64,000 nucleotides of DNA. Source: Tubulanus polymorphus. Its lineage: Eukaryota; Nemertea; Palaeonemertea; Tubulaniformes; Tubulanidae. Shown here piece by piece: positions 21,092-33,030 of this stretch. The notes beneath the pieces are model-generated. The model ran no database searches and had not been told where the DNA came from. It worked only from the letters and a program-made list of their open reading frames with translations. The position numbers and the translations under genes are program-made. How positions within the stretch are numbered: the first letter of the stretch is position 1; each line of letters starts with the position of its first letter. The DNA is taken from the NCBI RefSeq assembly GCF_964204645.1, contig NC_134032.1, positions 9,790,275-9,854,274 on the forward strand. Reading direction: 5' to 3'.

Positions 21092-24000
21092 TTACGATTC
21101 GGTCGCCGACGACAACGCGCACAGGAACGTCAGCGAGAAAATCTGATTCTTCGGGTAGCGCACGTCGGGAAGCATTTCGTCCTGTATGTCGAGGTTGGTG
21201 TCGCGGATCACCGACGAGTGTTGACCGTCGACGATGTCGTCGTGGTAGGACTCGCGTTCGATTCCTGGCGAAACGAGAAAAAAAGAAAGATTTCGTGAAA
21301 TTCATAGATATTTGTTCCGCAAATGAGACACAGGGTGGCCACTTGAACCTGGAAATCGGGGAAAAGTCAGGGAATGTTCTTTTCCTTAAAGAAGTCGGAA
21401 TGAAGTCAGGAAATTTTGTAAAAAAGCTAAAACTCCGGGAAAAGTTAGTTGACTGTGTTAATCGATTGGATTCTTAGCAGATCGAGTCAGGGAAAGCAAT
21501 GTGCATGTCGGAATAGTCGGGGGAAAACCAGGTTTTCAGGAAAATTTTGTAAGTCCCAGAGTTTTACTAAACTTTTCGGATTCCCTGAGTTTTCCAGGTC
21601 AGATGCCACCTGCTTTACAGTCAAACGTAATGGAAAGTTATAGATTTTGGGTTCTGGGAATCAAGAGTCATTGGTAATGGGCGCAGCGATAGTCGGTGTG
21701 AAACTGACCTAAATGTTTGCTGATGAATCCTAGCGAGCCGTTCGCCGACAATGAGATACACTGTTGTGGAGATAGCGAGTAACGAACTTGCATCAGTTTG
21801 CCGATAATCGGTTTGACCAGAAATTGAAAATCCGTCTGCGCCTGGTGACAGGTACCCCTAGTGAGAAAATGGAAAAGCGTCCTTGAGAATTCTTATTCAG
21901 TGGATAATTGATATAAGTGACAATCATTATGTAATGCTACAGTGCATTAGCAAATTTCATCACTGATACACCGCACTGCAGTGCAGATGCACTGAAGTAC
22001 AACTGGCCAAATATATTAACATGTTTACAACGTTCTACAGGCATTATTTAACACTCGGAATTAATCTCATATTCGATCTTACTTGAGTGTCACCATTTTG
22101 CGGTCGGTTCGGTCGGATTTCATGGCGTACATTGCTTTGATGTTGTCCTTCCACTGGAATGTCTGCGAGTTCATGAACAATATCGGCGTGTCGCATTCGC
22201 GGCAACTGCGGTCGTCGAGCGGCAACATCCACGCGTCCAACGCAACCGCAGCTCTGAGTGAAACAAGAAAAAAATATCGCTTGAAATCGTTCCGGATGAA
22301 ATAAAGGACCATTGGTCCGGGTAGGATCTACTGAGCGCATATTGCAATTAGATGAAATCTTGGTGCACAACACCATCACCGTAGTAAGCAGGTCCAACTT
22401 TGATGATGTACACGGTAATAGGTTTTCCCCATGACTCACTAGCACGTGGCAGGTTTATTCTATATACATTAAACTCGGCCACTGAAGGTCTCTCCCAGTG
22501 ACATCATTATCAAGAAACAAGGTCAAGCATCGATTAGTAGAATGGGGAAAAATTCATTAAAATTGTGCTCATTTTCTCCCAGGACTTCCAAACGGCTAAG
22601 AGCTGATGGACAAAACTCTCTATATCAATTTCAACCCCCTGCTTCCCTCTGAATGACAAAATATCGGCTATGTATATCCAGTGGTTACAATTTATACCAC
22701 CAAGAGCTCACAGAAAGTTATTCTTGGAATCATTCTATAAGGATTGACACCGGTGCTCCTAATACCCCCCAAGGTGAATGTCAGAATTCACGATTTAAAT
22801 TCATAAAAAGATTTAACATTATCTACGTTGCCTGCCGCCGCTAGATTCGAAAATCGAAATGATCCCCATGAAAATCTCTAATGATAAACTAAAACACCCC
22901 CCGTCACTGTCACTTACTTGAATCGTTTATCTCTAGCACAGGTGGCGATACTGGTCACGCCCCCAAATGAATGTCCGATCACCGATACTTTTTCCGTATC
23001 TATCATACCCTACGAAAGAAATCAACGATTTTAAAATATGTCCGGGTGATACCAAAAATAAACATACGGTATCATCTAGGCCTACCAAGCCTCAAGATAA
23101 CCAGGGTTGTCAGCCTAAATGGGCTAGGACCAGCCTTTAATCTAAGCCTGACGCTGGTATTATAGACTAGCTTTGACTAAAAGCCTGTTGAGAACAAATG
23201 ACTTGACATAAGTTTAAACTTTAATCTTAGGCCAAGCCTTATATACCACTTTTATTTTCATCAAATGGGGCTGATTCCATAGACAAACTTTACTTTTGTT
23301 TTAACCAGTTTTAACATGAAAGCCGCAATCTAAATTGATTACCTGGAATTGACTCATATCATAGCGGAATCCTAGAATATTGCAGACCTCTTTCCCGGAG
23401 TCGAGACCTTCTAGGAAATCCAACATTCCAATAATTTCGTCCACTCGCTGGTGTAACTAAAATCACAACAAAAAGCAGCTAAAAATTCGTTGAAATCTCT
23501 CGTTCTCCACATGCTGGAATTTTAAAGGGCCTGTGTTTGTTGTTCAGTGTATGACATTGTGACTACTGAAGGAGCAAAGCTTTCGATCCACCAAAAATGC
23601 AGAAATTTAAGCTATCTAACACATTAGGCCTAGCTCAATATATTTTTCAATCTAATTATCAGCATTGATGGAATATTGAAATCCTCTGGCAGCAGATATC
23701 TTATGAGGGATGGCTGAGGGGTGGATGTAAAAATGAAAAGGGTGACCGCCCCTCCAAAACCTGTTATGGAGAACACTGTATTCCCACTATCGTTATATGA
23801 ATTTTTCTCCAGTGGGACAGCTATGTATACCGGTATATAGTATTTCTATTTTTCCTCTAAGGGAAGCACAGTACATTATATCCATCTCCCTAGGAGGCAG
23901 CACTGTAAAGTACCTGTCTGTTGCGCACGTCGAAGTCATCCAGAACCGGGTATTTCTCATACAGCCTCCACTCCTCTTTAAAACTATTATCGCGATGAAG

Positions 24001-25870
24001 TGGTAATTGCTTTATCGGCAACGCCATCAGCGACGATATTTCATCTTCATTTTCATCCGCTTCGTCGAAAACGTTACCGTCATTTTCACCGTCATCGTCG
24101 TCGCCACCGATAGAAATTCTAACGATCTCCTCCTCCTCTGTTTCCTGTTCCTGGAGTTCTGTTTGCCAGTCCTTTTCCCGCTCCGAATCCTGCTCCATTT
24201 GTTGGTCTTGTTCCCGTTCCGATTCCTGAACCTGTTCCGTCTGCCGATCAGGTTCCTGTTCTGAACCTTGTTCCGTCAGCGGCACCTGTTCCTGTTCCGA
24301 ATCCTCTTCTGTCTGCTGTTCCGTCTGCTGATGATTGTCCTGGTTATTGATTGATATCGTCTGCAGACAGTAGGTCATCGATGCGGAGCCGTCTCTATTA
24401 AAGAAAGAAAGAAACCGTCAAAATTTCAAAAGACAAACTCAAAGATTTCAATCCTTTCAGTGCGGTGTAAAAATCAGTGATGGGCTTTGCTAGTACACCG
24501 CATGGCCGCGTATTTATGTTCATAATAATAAGGTTTCATCTCTAATGAAAGATAGCAGCAGCACCTGTCAAACAGAGTTAAATACTAGTAACTACCAATA
24601 CACCGTGCGGCGGTGTAGATGCACTAATATATGCCTGTTATTTCACGCACTGGGGTGGGACTTTTGAAAATTTTCAAATTATCTCCAGCACTTCCGGGTA
24701 TTAATTAGTCAGCACTGAACGGGTTAATTAGATTTATCATAACGTCTTGGATGTTTTTCAGGTATAAGTCAGCACTGAAAGGGTTAATTAGATTTATCAT
24801 AATGTCCTCAATCGTTGCGTGTGCGCACCTGTGTTCCATAGCGGCCACGATGAAACCCTGACTCGCCATTTCTACGCAGAATGTCGTATAAGTCGTGCGA
24901 TTGGCGCCGATTCCGTGAGTGAAGATCACAACCGGCCATTTCGTATCCGATTCCAACAGCGGAGCCTGCCACAAAACTGGTACATACACGTCACCTGCAC
25001 AAAATAAAACAACAAGATTAAACACTCCGGATCCAGTTTCACAGTAGTGTGGGTTTACTTTGACTGTGGATTCAGGTCTACAGTTGTGACGGTTTAATTT
25101 GCCTATGGTTCCAGTTCTACAGTTGTATAGGTTAAGTATGACTCTGGATCCAGTTCCACACTTGTTTGGGCTTAACTAGATCCAGTTCCACAGTTGCGTA
25201 GGCTGAGATATAAGACTGATTCCTGTACCTGTTATGAGTCTCTCAACCTAAACCGAGTGGCCTCCAGAGCCAAATTTGACCCACACAACTGGGGAACTGG
25301 GTTCAATCAAATCAAACCCACACACAACTGGTGGAACTGGATCCTGGGTTCAAGGTTGCGGTCGATGATGAGATATGAGATTTTATCTCAATCGCTGTTT
25401 AACGCTACGTACCTCCGACAATCGAGAATATTTTGCCGAAAATCCGTTTGTTCACCTCTTTGAAATACGTGTACCCGTCGATGTATTGTTTCCGCGGCAA
25501 CCACAGCGGCCATTGCATCTGCCGTTCCTACGAAAGTAAACGAAAAACCGAACAAATAAATTTGATGAAATCATAGGTGGATTACAAGAGGCAGCCATCT
25601 TTTCAGCAAGTGTCTACCTGGGCATTTTTTTTTTAGTACAAATTAATTTTATTGAACAAGTCAATGGTATACAAAATAAATACATACTAAGGTCCAGAGG
25701 ACATTACAAGCAATTACGATTATAAATGAAATGACAGTGACATTTGACGGTGATCAAAAATTAATAAATGCACGTGAACTGATAATTACACTAAAGGATG
25801 ATAATAATAATAATAGTAATGATAGTAGCAATGAGTTGTAACAATAGAAGTAATAATAATGATAAATGGG

Positions 25871-25952
<82 letters not shown>

Positions 25953-28900
25953 GGGCAATATAGGCCTATATCACAGGGATCTATGTCGCGCTAGCTTGTT
26001 TTATTATTTTGATGATGACAGTTTGATGATGTCACAAGGGTCGTAGAGACTATATTCCCACGCTTGATGAATATCATTGAGAGTAACCCACAACATAAAT
26101 TCAAACAACTGTTACTTTTTCTTTAAATAAAAAATGGGTGGAAGGATTCCACGCGAAACGTAAGAAAAAAATTATCATGATCTTGATACGTAATGAGGGT
26201 ATTTATGGAAGCGACTATCTTCTCATCAGGAAAGCAACATCATGGTGGCCACTTTCCTCCATTTACAAATTACAAAATGTATAAATTCCCTGAGTTTCCC
26301 TAATTATTCTACATTATTACACAAAATTCAGTGAGTAAATCGTGACCCGAATTTCTTGGTCTAGAACGTTTAAATGTATTCACTCTTTATTAATCATGTA
26401 TTGATAACGAAATGCGCGGTCAGTATCGAAATTCCCAGGTTTACCGGGTGTTTTTTGCAAACAAAATTTTGTCAAATTCCCTGAATTTTTCTAAATTTTC
26501 TGATTCGCCGAATTTTCCAGGTCGGTGGCGCCACACTGAAAGGAAGGGGTTTTTAACATTTCAGCTCATTTTACAGAGTTCCTTCGCCAAAAAGTACTGC
26601 TGGTTACGGTCACCAAAGCCACAGCATTCGAAACGCAAAATTCCAATTAGGGAATCTTTCAATAGAACCTTTAAAAAACGTATCTTACGTATTCAAAGCA
26701 TTCGCGCTAAACAACGTTCTCAGGACTAGAAAAATCCATTTATGACAATTCTTTAAAGAATATATTTTTGCATCGAAAAGAAAAAAAAACATTCATTTAC
26801 GGCTATTGAATAACAATTCTTAGAAACTAGAGCATGCGCGCCCAGCAGGTATCGACGCAACGAACAAAAGGTTTTTGATATACGCTGCATAATATGCTCG
26901 TGTGACCCGTTCTGAATTGAATTATAAATAGGCCTATAGAGAAAAAACATTCCGAAAGCCAGACCAGTACCGCGCGAAAAAATGCTGTTAAAAATTTCAT
27001 AAGGGAACACCTTGGAAACGACGCGAATAAAATTCCGACGCAAGTAAGGTTCTGTGTATTTCACGGTTTGAGTTAGATTCGACTCCGGAGACGAAAAGGA
27101 ACGCAATTTAACGACAAAACTGTGAAACACAGGAGCCTGGACCCAGTTCCAAAGCCCGGGGTCGAAATTTCACACGCCGATAGGCCTATATGCTATTTAT
27201 TACACACTCCTGCCCACTCCCTGCCCCACAGTTTACAGTCTTATCCATGCACACATGAGGCCTATGTACATGAGATATTTAATTTATAATAGGCTTTTCA
27301 CTGTGGCATCCTCGCTAGCCAGGGGTCCAGTATCGCTCCCCGGCACACTGGCCTCACGACGCGTGATTTCATTACTGGTGCTGTTGCGCATGACGTCATC
27401 TATCGACTTGCGAAATACACTTGTTCGGTAAAACGTTCGTTGATTGGTCCCTTCAATGGGAATTCCAACAGAAGCCTAATGTTGTTTGTTACAAGCGCTG
27501 TGATTGGTATGACCGGATTCTGGTCGACTAGTAACGACTCCAACGACTCGTGAGGTCAAGGGGTTCGGAGATCAGCTTTAGCATAATGAGTTCGAATCCC
27601 TTGACGGGCGAAGATGCACCGTGGCTATCAGGGGTGCAGTTTGGAGGCATCGTTTTGTCTTTGAAATAATCTGACATATTTTTTCACCTCAAAAATCATG
27701 CAGTCTGCTCCTAACTTTGTACACGAACGTCTAGCCCGAGATTTAGCAGATATTTTTGTTTCATTCAAAAAGCCCCGTAACGGCAGTGTTTCGAAGAACG
27801 CAGTGGATATGGCCCTCTTAAAGAGATATTCTAACCCACTTTAATAATCCTGGGGACACCCATGACATTGCTGTAAACGTATCCCACAGATATATTTGCT
27901 TCCACATAGGGCGAACCGAAAAAATAATCCGCACTGTGCTCACCCTTTCAGTGCATCTACACCAAAGTGCCGTGTATAAATTGGTGATAGACTTTGCTAG
28001 TACATCACACTGCAGTGTATTGATGTGATTAGTACCGGTAATTAGTTGTTATCTCTATTGAAAGATGGCAGCACCTCTACCAATAACAATACACCGCACC
28101 ACAGTGTAGACACACTATAGCGGTATGCTCGTGGTTCACAGCACCCTGGGGTGTAATCTTTTAGTAATATACCAAAGAAGGATTTGCGCCAGGCTATGTA
28201 TAACTACGTGCGATGATTTCGCCCAATCCAGACGATCTTTCGACCGCATGAACATCGTCAAACAACAGTTGACGCTCGAGTCCAACGGCATCAACACGTC
28301 GGAGCCCATGTTCGTTATGCTTTGGATGATCGCACAAATTCGACCTTGTGCATTGCTCCTTTTTGGTACAGCCTCTCTAGGCTCGGGGATGTCCTTTCAA
28401 TAATGTACGTAGGACCGGTGATATAAAATCAACAATCATGGTATCAAAAATTTTGTACTTATTGATGAATAAATTACTAATTCAATCATATCGAATTGAT
28501 AGTGTATTCATTTCTCAATAAATATTAAATTGCGTACATAATTACAATACATAGGCTAACATTGACGAAATTTATTGAGGGGACACCCAAAAGTCGAAAG
28601 GCTGTACCAAATGATGTGGGGGGGGGGGGGTGTATAGGCCTATATTCAGCGAATTTCGAGCATCCCAACTTTTTGCCATATGGATTTGGACTGACCCGCG
28701 CACTAAAAAAACGACTAAACACGGGCGCGATGATTTAAGACTAAATCACTTCATGACAACAAGAGAGGTCGTAATCAAATCCGAGCGAACGCATACTTAT
28801 ATAGCCTAGTTACACGGACAGATTACATATTTTCGTCGATGATTATTAATTATTACTTGCGCCAAATAGCTATCTGGGTTATTGGTTCAATAGCAGACGG

Positions 28901-31900
28901 ATTCCGACCTCCCCCACTCAGACTACAGATACACGCTTTTATCAGTAATCGTAGTAGTACTTGCGCGTAGAAATAGTTTCTCGAACATTACGTGGCAAGG
29001 TGAAACCAACGATGACTCAAAATATTGCGGAAATGCTTCGTTTATTTAGGCTTTAGATATAAGCTGAAATTCTTGCGTTAAGAACAATGAATTATTTCGA
29101 TAGCTCGGATTTTTTAAACGCAAAATAGTTAGGTTGTTAGTTACCGATATCCTCCGCGCGATAGCAGGGGCATCCAATATAAACCTCAATTTCGGTATTT
29201 TCAAATATGGTCGACAGATTTTGAGGGCTGTATTTCCAATACGGAAATTGTTTTTAACTATCAATTTTACTTTTTAGCTTATAGGGAGAACCCCCCTTAG
29301 AGCAGCCCTCACCCTGAGCCCCTTACAACTCAAGGGTGCCCTATAATGATGTCAAAATATACCCCTGGACTGCTTTCCCAGGATTATGCCTGCCGAGCTG
29401 ATAAGATGATGATCGCGGTTATTGAGAATAAGGCCAGACGAAACCCGGGGGGGGGGGGGGGTCAAACCACGGTACAGGTTTGCTCAAAAGGTGAAGTGAA
29501 CCACAGCTCAAGCTCAATGAAGTTCTCTACTATTACATCACGCTGCAGCTGTATACTACACAAACACCGAGAAATATGCACTTCCCACAGCATACGGAAT
29601 TTCACTGATTCAGTGCTACAGTACTGTTATTAGGGGTAGAACAGAGTACATCAGATCTATAATGCAATAAAATCGGGATGAAGTATTTATAAAACTGAGA
29701 ACGCCTGAAATGATTAGAGTTCCCGATGAATCGAACTGTCGGTACAGTTTTATAGGGGTTGTGAATTTCCCAATCTGCTGCTGAACCCCCACGGGTGGAT
29801 ATCCAGAGGTCAATTTCAAGGGACTTTGATGCCCAGAAAGGCAACATTAGGTGTACTCCCGCACTGAGGGGTCAGTTTTTGAAGAACTCGTCATATCCCA
29901 AAAGGGCACCTTGATGTCCACAAACGCAATATAATGTGTGTACTTCCACGCTGAATGCACCTTTGTTGAGAAAATATAAAAGGGCCCTCAAAAAATTTGA
30001 TGGACTTTTGCAAGTCGCCCTGGATCCACCCCTGACCCCACATACCCTTCTTCAGACATTTTGTCATTCTTTTATCAGACTTCACACGTGATGCAGACTT
30101 CACCTCTGAGATATTTTTTATTGAGAATGAACTACCAGAAAAAAAACACCTGACAAAGTTAACTTCATCAGTACACTCTCTAAAAGTGATTGTCTACACT
30201 TTGCACTACAATAGCACCTACATTAGATTTGTTTGAACCGAAAGAAGCTAGGATTGGTTTTCATATAGGCCTAGTCAAAAAAAAAGTTTTGATTCAAAAC
30301 TAGCTCAATGCATTTAAAGGGCAGATTTAGGGGTGGACCAGGTGGACTGGTCCTACCTCTTCATTATGTTCTCCAAAAAGGTTTGAAAAAAGGTTTTTGT
30401 AAAGAGAATTTTTAAAAAGACCAAAAATATATCCAAATGGGCCCTCAGAAGAACCAGAAAAGTGCCTTTTCATCATTATTTTTCTGTGGGAGGGCCACCA
30501 GAACCCCCACCGATGTTTCTCTTGCAGCCCTCATATCTGCCCTTTTCAGATTAAGTGCCCATTCCGATTTCCAGGTCCACCACCGAGTAAGAATCCTAGA
30601 TACGCCCTCGGTTTTTATCATAACGCAATTAGGTCGGGAAATCCGAGGACACGCGAACTAAACTGGTATTTAAGAACGTAAATATTTAGTTGTCAGAGCA
30701 CCCACCCATAACTTGAAATTTATAGAGGTCAACTATATAGAACTTGGAGCTGAACGCTCTTCGTATGCATACAAATCGAAGCGCATACGGCATAAAAGGC
30801 TGTATTACAGTCCATACAAGTGATTTTCTATTGGATATATATTTTATTTCAACCATGGAGTTCACAGGAACGACTATATTATTTATAAATGAAACATATG
30901 AATACGAGCATTATAGGCATACGCCGTTCTTTTAAGCCTTTAAATCTGTATGCGCGAATAGAAATCTCCGTAAATAATCCTGTATGCGTTTTTGTGGTAA
31001 AAATTGCGAAATATCGAATGAATGCGATACTGATCTATTGTATCGTGTTGATTGAAAAATAACCGCGAGCTTTCATGGAATTTTACCCGTATAGGTCTAT
31101 TTCACGAGAAAACTACGATAGGATTGCTGTTTATAGGCCTAGGCCTACATATTTTCAGTGAAAATGATAAAACTTTGTGACCGAAAAGCCTTTCATTTCT
31201 GGCTTTATAGATAATAACTTATTATAACTTATAAAATATTTTGATTTCTATGAAGAGTAGATAGAATCCAATTGCCTCAGACCTTGTGGTACCAACAAAT
31301 AGGCCTAATCTATGAAGCAAGTAATTCCGCAATCAGAGTATTGATGGGTCATTCCATTACATGAATTTGAGAAGAAGAGTTTCAAATTTTGTCCGGGCTA
31401 TGTGATAATCCGAAACAGTGACCCCCAACCCATTTTCTCCAGTTTGGTAAACAAAATTCAGAGGTCGGGGTACTACGCGACTTAAGGCCTCCGCACACGA
31501 GCCTAAAACGGCGTACGCAAATGGCGCAGCGCAGTTTTCGGCTCGTGTGCGCGGGGGGCCTTTTCGAGCGCATTTTGTCGTTCGCCAAATATCTATCATG
31601 TTTGATATTTGCATTTCATTCGACGTCAATGCACATGCGCAATTACTCAAAAACTGATGATAGCGGCTAGTGTATTGATTTCATATTAGAAGAAAGATTT
31701 ATGACACGAATATCACTTTCTTTATGATATGGGATTACTATCAAAATCAGAAAAATTTCTTTATATTCAAATAGATTTGACAAGGGCAATAAAAAGTCGC
31801 GAGTAAATGGTGCAAATATGCAGTAAATATGGTGGTATAAGGCATAAGGCCATCACTTTGCTGAGCGCAGTTTTTGACTCGTGTGCGGGCGCTGTATTTC

Positions 31901-32567
31901 TGCGCTCAATGCGTACGCAAAATGCGCTCGTGTGAGGGGGCCTAAAGGCTTAGATTTTAAGACTATGTTAAGGTTAAGCCACAAGTGTGCAGCATTTCGA
32001 CTTATATCTGACCCGAGCCGATCAATTTGAGATCAGTCAGAGGCAAACTTGCAACTAGCCTACGCCACAACCATAACAATTAGGCTATTGTTTGTTTGGC
32101 TTTGGGTGAGATTGAAACATCATGTTCTTTTAATGAAAATAAATTCTCAATTTTAAAATAAAGTATTTTCTAAAATTTGCAAAAAATTTTAGTGGGTTTT
32201 TATCTTATTTTCCCCTTACCACATTTGAAAGTGGTTATTCCCACAAACCAAAATCCAAATTTCGAAAACTTACGATTACATTCGTTGTTTGCGTCGGGTA
32301 GAACATACGCACGAACACTCCACTCGTCGACGGGCCCGACATCACGTCCATGCATCCGACTGTGTACGCACCCGAGCCTTCGGGCAAGTGCCGGCGACAT
32401 TTCTCCGTGCGGAATTTCGACAGGTTCGGCAGACCGACCCGTGGGCGCCGCAGTACGGGCAGATTGATGCTCAAACGCCGCGGACGCGACAACAGCGACG
32501 CGGCGGCACCTGGATTCACGGTACGCGGAGCCCGAAACGAACCCCCGCGTCTCCGGAAATCTTTCAT
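21092..32567 (-). CDS. PAFAH2: platelet-activating factor acetylhydrolase, PAFAH2/PLA2G7 family, nine coding exons
   Basis: Exons (minus): 32567-32274, 25527-25413, 24994-24829, 24394-23914, 23456-23343, 23009-22918, 22253-22083, 21857-21709, 21264-21092. Phases all match, giving 584 aa (human PAFAH2 392, PLA2G7 441). Catalytic triad: Ser404 in GHSFGG, Asp427 in ALDAW, His482 in GTCHQ. Also VGCMDVM, VIFTHGIGANRT (oxyanion region), EHRDGSAS and RNRQLHQRVDE, which match PAFAH2 better than PLA2G7. Role: hydrolysis of the acetyl or oxidised short chain at sn-2 of PAF-like phospholipids. No signal peptide from this start (Met after an acceptor TTTTTAG at 32568), so probably cytosolic like PAFAH2; a longer N-terminus cannot be excluded. 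Exon 4 carries an unusual Glu/Gln-rich (residues 215-281) and Asp/Glu-rich (288-310) insertion, explaining much of the extra length. Confidence 0.93.
21331..21612. mobile_element. GTGGCCAC-ended fold-back element (acetylhydrolase intron 8), copy 1
   Basis: Begins CAGGGTGGCCACTTGAACCT and ends as the rough inverse TTCCAGGTCAGATGCCACCTG. The inside is made of GGGAAAAGTCAGGGAAT-type words and their inverses. A second copy is at 26241-26538; an end fragment is near 46815-46840. Confidence 0.65.
21940..21998 (-). mobile_element. fragment of the piggyBac-like MITE
   Basis: CACTGATACACCGCACTGCA and GCAGATGCACTGAAG match, inverted, the left part of the element at 35787-36073. Confidence 0.5.
24450..24788. 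mobile_element. piggyBac-like MITE copy with duplicated right end (acetylhydrolase intron 3)
   Basis: Left CCTTTCAGTGCGGTGTAAA, right GTCAGCACTGAACGGGTTAA at about 24727. The right end is then repeated at 24766-24788 (GTCAGCACTGAAAGGGTTAA), only 40 bp before exon 3 ends. Confidence 0.7.
25040..25350 (-). repeat. minisatellite, CCAGTTCCACAGTTGTGTGG unit (intron 2)
   Basis: About seven degenerate 40-45-bp units with GGATCCAGTTCCACAGTTG and GGTTTAATTTGACT words. Same family as 53250-53720 in the other orientation. Confidence 0.7.
26241..26538. mobile_element. GTGGCCAC-ended fold-back element, copy 2
   Basis: CATGGTGGCCACTTTCC at the left, TTTTCCAGGTCGGTGGCGCC at the right, with GAATTTTTCTAAATTTTCTG words between, like the copy at 21331-21612. 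Confidence 0.6.
27553..27625 (+). mobile_element. tRNA-like SINE fragment, second copy
   Basis: GTCAAGGGGTTCGG ... AGCTTTAGCATAATGAGTTC, then GAATCCCTTGACGGGCGAAG; GTCAAGGG pairs with CCCTTGAC. Matches 9700-9775 inverted. Confidence 0.45.
27941..28160 (+). mobile_element. truncated piggyBac-like MITE
   Basis: Starts CACCCTTTCAGTGCATCTAC and follows the 35787-36073 copy through ATCTCTATTGAAAGATGGCA and CACCCTGGGGTG, but lacks the GCACTGAAAGGGTTAA end. Confidence 0.65.
28190..28325 (+). pseudogene. possible gene fragment inside the acetylhydrolase intron
   Basis: The stretch around 28208-28318 is GC-richer than its surroundings, with C/G-ending codons as in the window's true exons. It reads DDFAQSRRSFDRMNIVKQQL then TLESNGINTSEPMFVM without stops. 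I do not recognise the family, and no convincing exon partner was found. It could be an exon of a nested plus-strand gene, a retrocopy remnant, or chance. Confidence 0.25.
31486..31942. mobile_element. Harbinger-like MITE with TAA duplication
   Basis: Ends GGCCTCCGCACACGAGCC and the inverse GCGCTCGTGTGAGGGGGCC, with TAA at 31483-31485 and 31943-31945. Sub-terminal GCGTACGCAAATGGCGCAGC and its inverse are also present. Confidence 0.7.
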
Positions 32568-32831
32568 CCTAAAAATGAAAAAATTCTTTATCGCACGCAA
32601 TTTCAAAGATTTTTATACTAGTAGGCCTAATTAATATCAAAAATATTAAGCCCTAAGCCTAAGGCTAAGCAAAGTAACTTTAAACAACGTTTTCCAGTTT
32701 TCTGCAAGAACTTTCACAAGTAATATTTTGTAGTGTAGGGCCTATGGACCCCTCTAAAAAACACTAAAAGACGAGTGAAGAAGAACAAGAACTTGTTGTG
32801 ACAGTAGTGTGTGAGAAGAAGCAAAGCCTAC

Positions 32832-33030
32832 CTCTTCTTGTAACTTAATTCCAAAGTTCAGGTGAATCTAATACCCCGAGCAACTTAACAAAATCCTTAT
32901 GTTAGTGTAATCCAAACGCTTAAGGAAGAACTATCCGCTGACAATGACTGCACTCGCCGCCTACAAGAATATTTCAACTACTCGTGACATGTAATTCACA
33001 ACATGTCCGAAAGCGCCGCCATCTTGCAAC
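32832..33030 (-). promoter_or_regulatory. putative first exon and YY1-type promoter of the acetylhydrolase
   Basis: On the minus strand GCAAGATGGCGGC (33027-33015) is a consensus YY1 site of the kind placed at transcription starts. Downstream a donor AAGAG|GTAGGC at 32832 can splice to the acceptor at 32568. Inferred; the same region separates it from FBXO16, which is divergent. Confidence 0.4.

Larger units (their letters stand above)
25528..32273 (-). other. 6.7-kb first coding intron of the acetylhydrolase, repeat-filled
   Basis: Contains one CRE-like minisatellite unit (25557-25616), a possible retroelement 3' end (25625-25800), (AT)n at 25872-25949, a GTGGCCAC element, a tRNA-like fragment (27553-27625), a truncated piggyBac-like MITE (27941-28160), poly-G runs (28619-28630, 29449-29461), a possible gene fragment (28190-28325) and a Harbinger-like MITE (31486-31942). 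No further acetylhydrolase exon is needed: exons 1 and 2 join in phase. Confidence 0.6.

Noticed and set aside
24007-24264. Phe/Leu-rich 85-aa membrane-like ORF
   Set aside because: Antisense of the Glu/Gln-rich exon 4 of the acetylhydrolase.
32289-32634. plus-strand ORFs of 94-110 aa
   Set aside because: Antisense shadows of acetylhydrolase exon 1.
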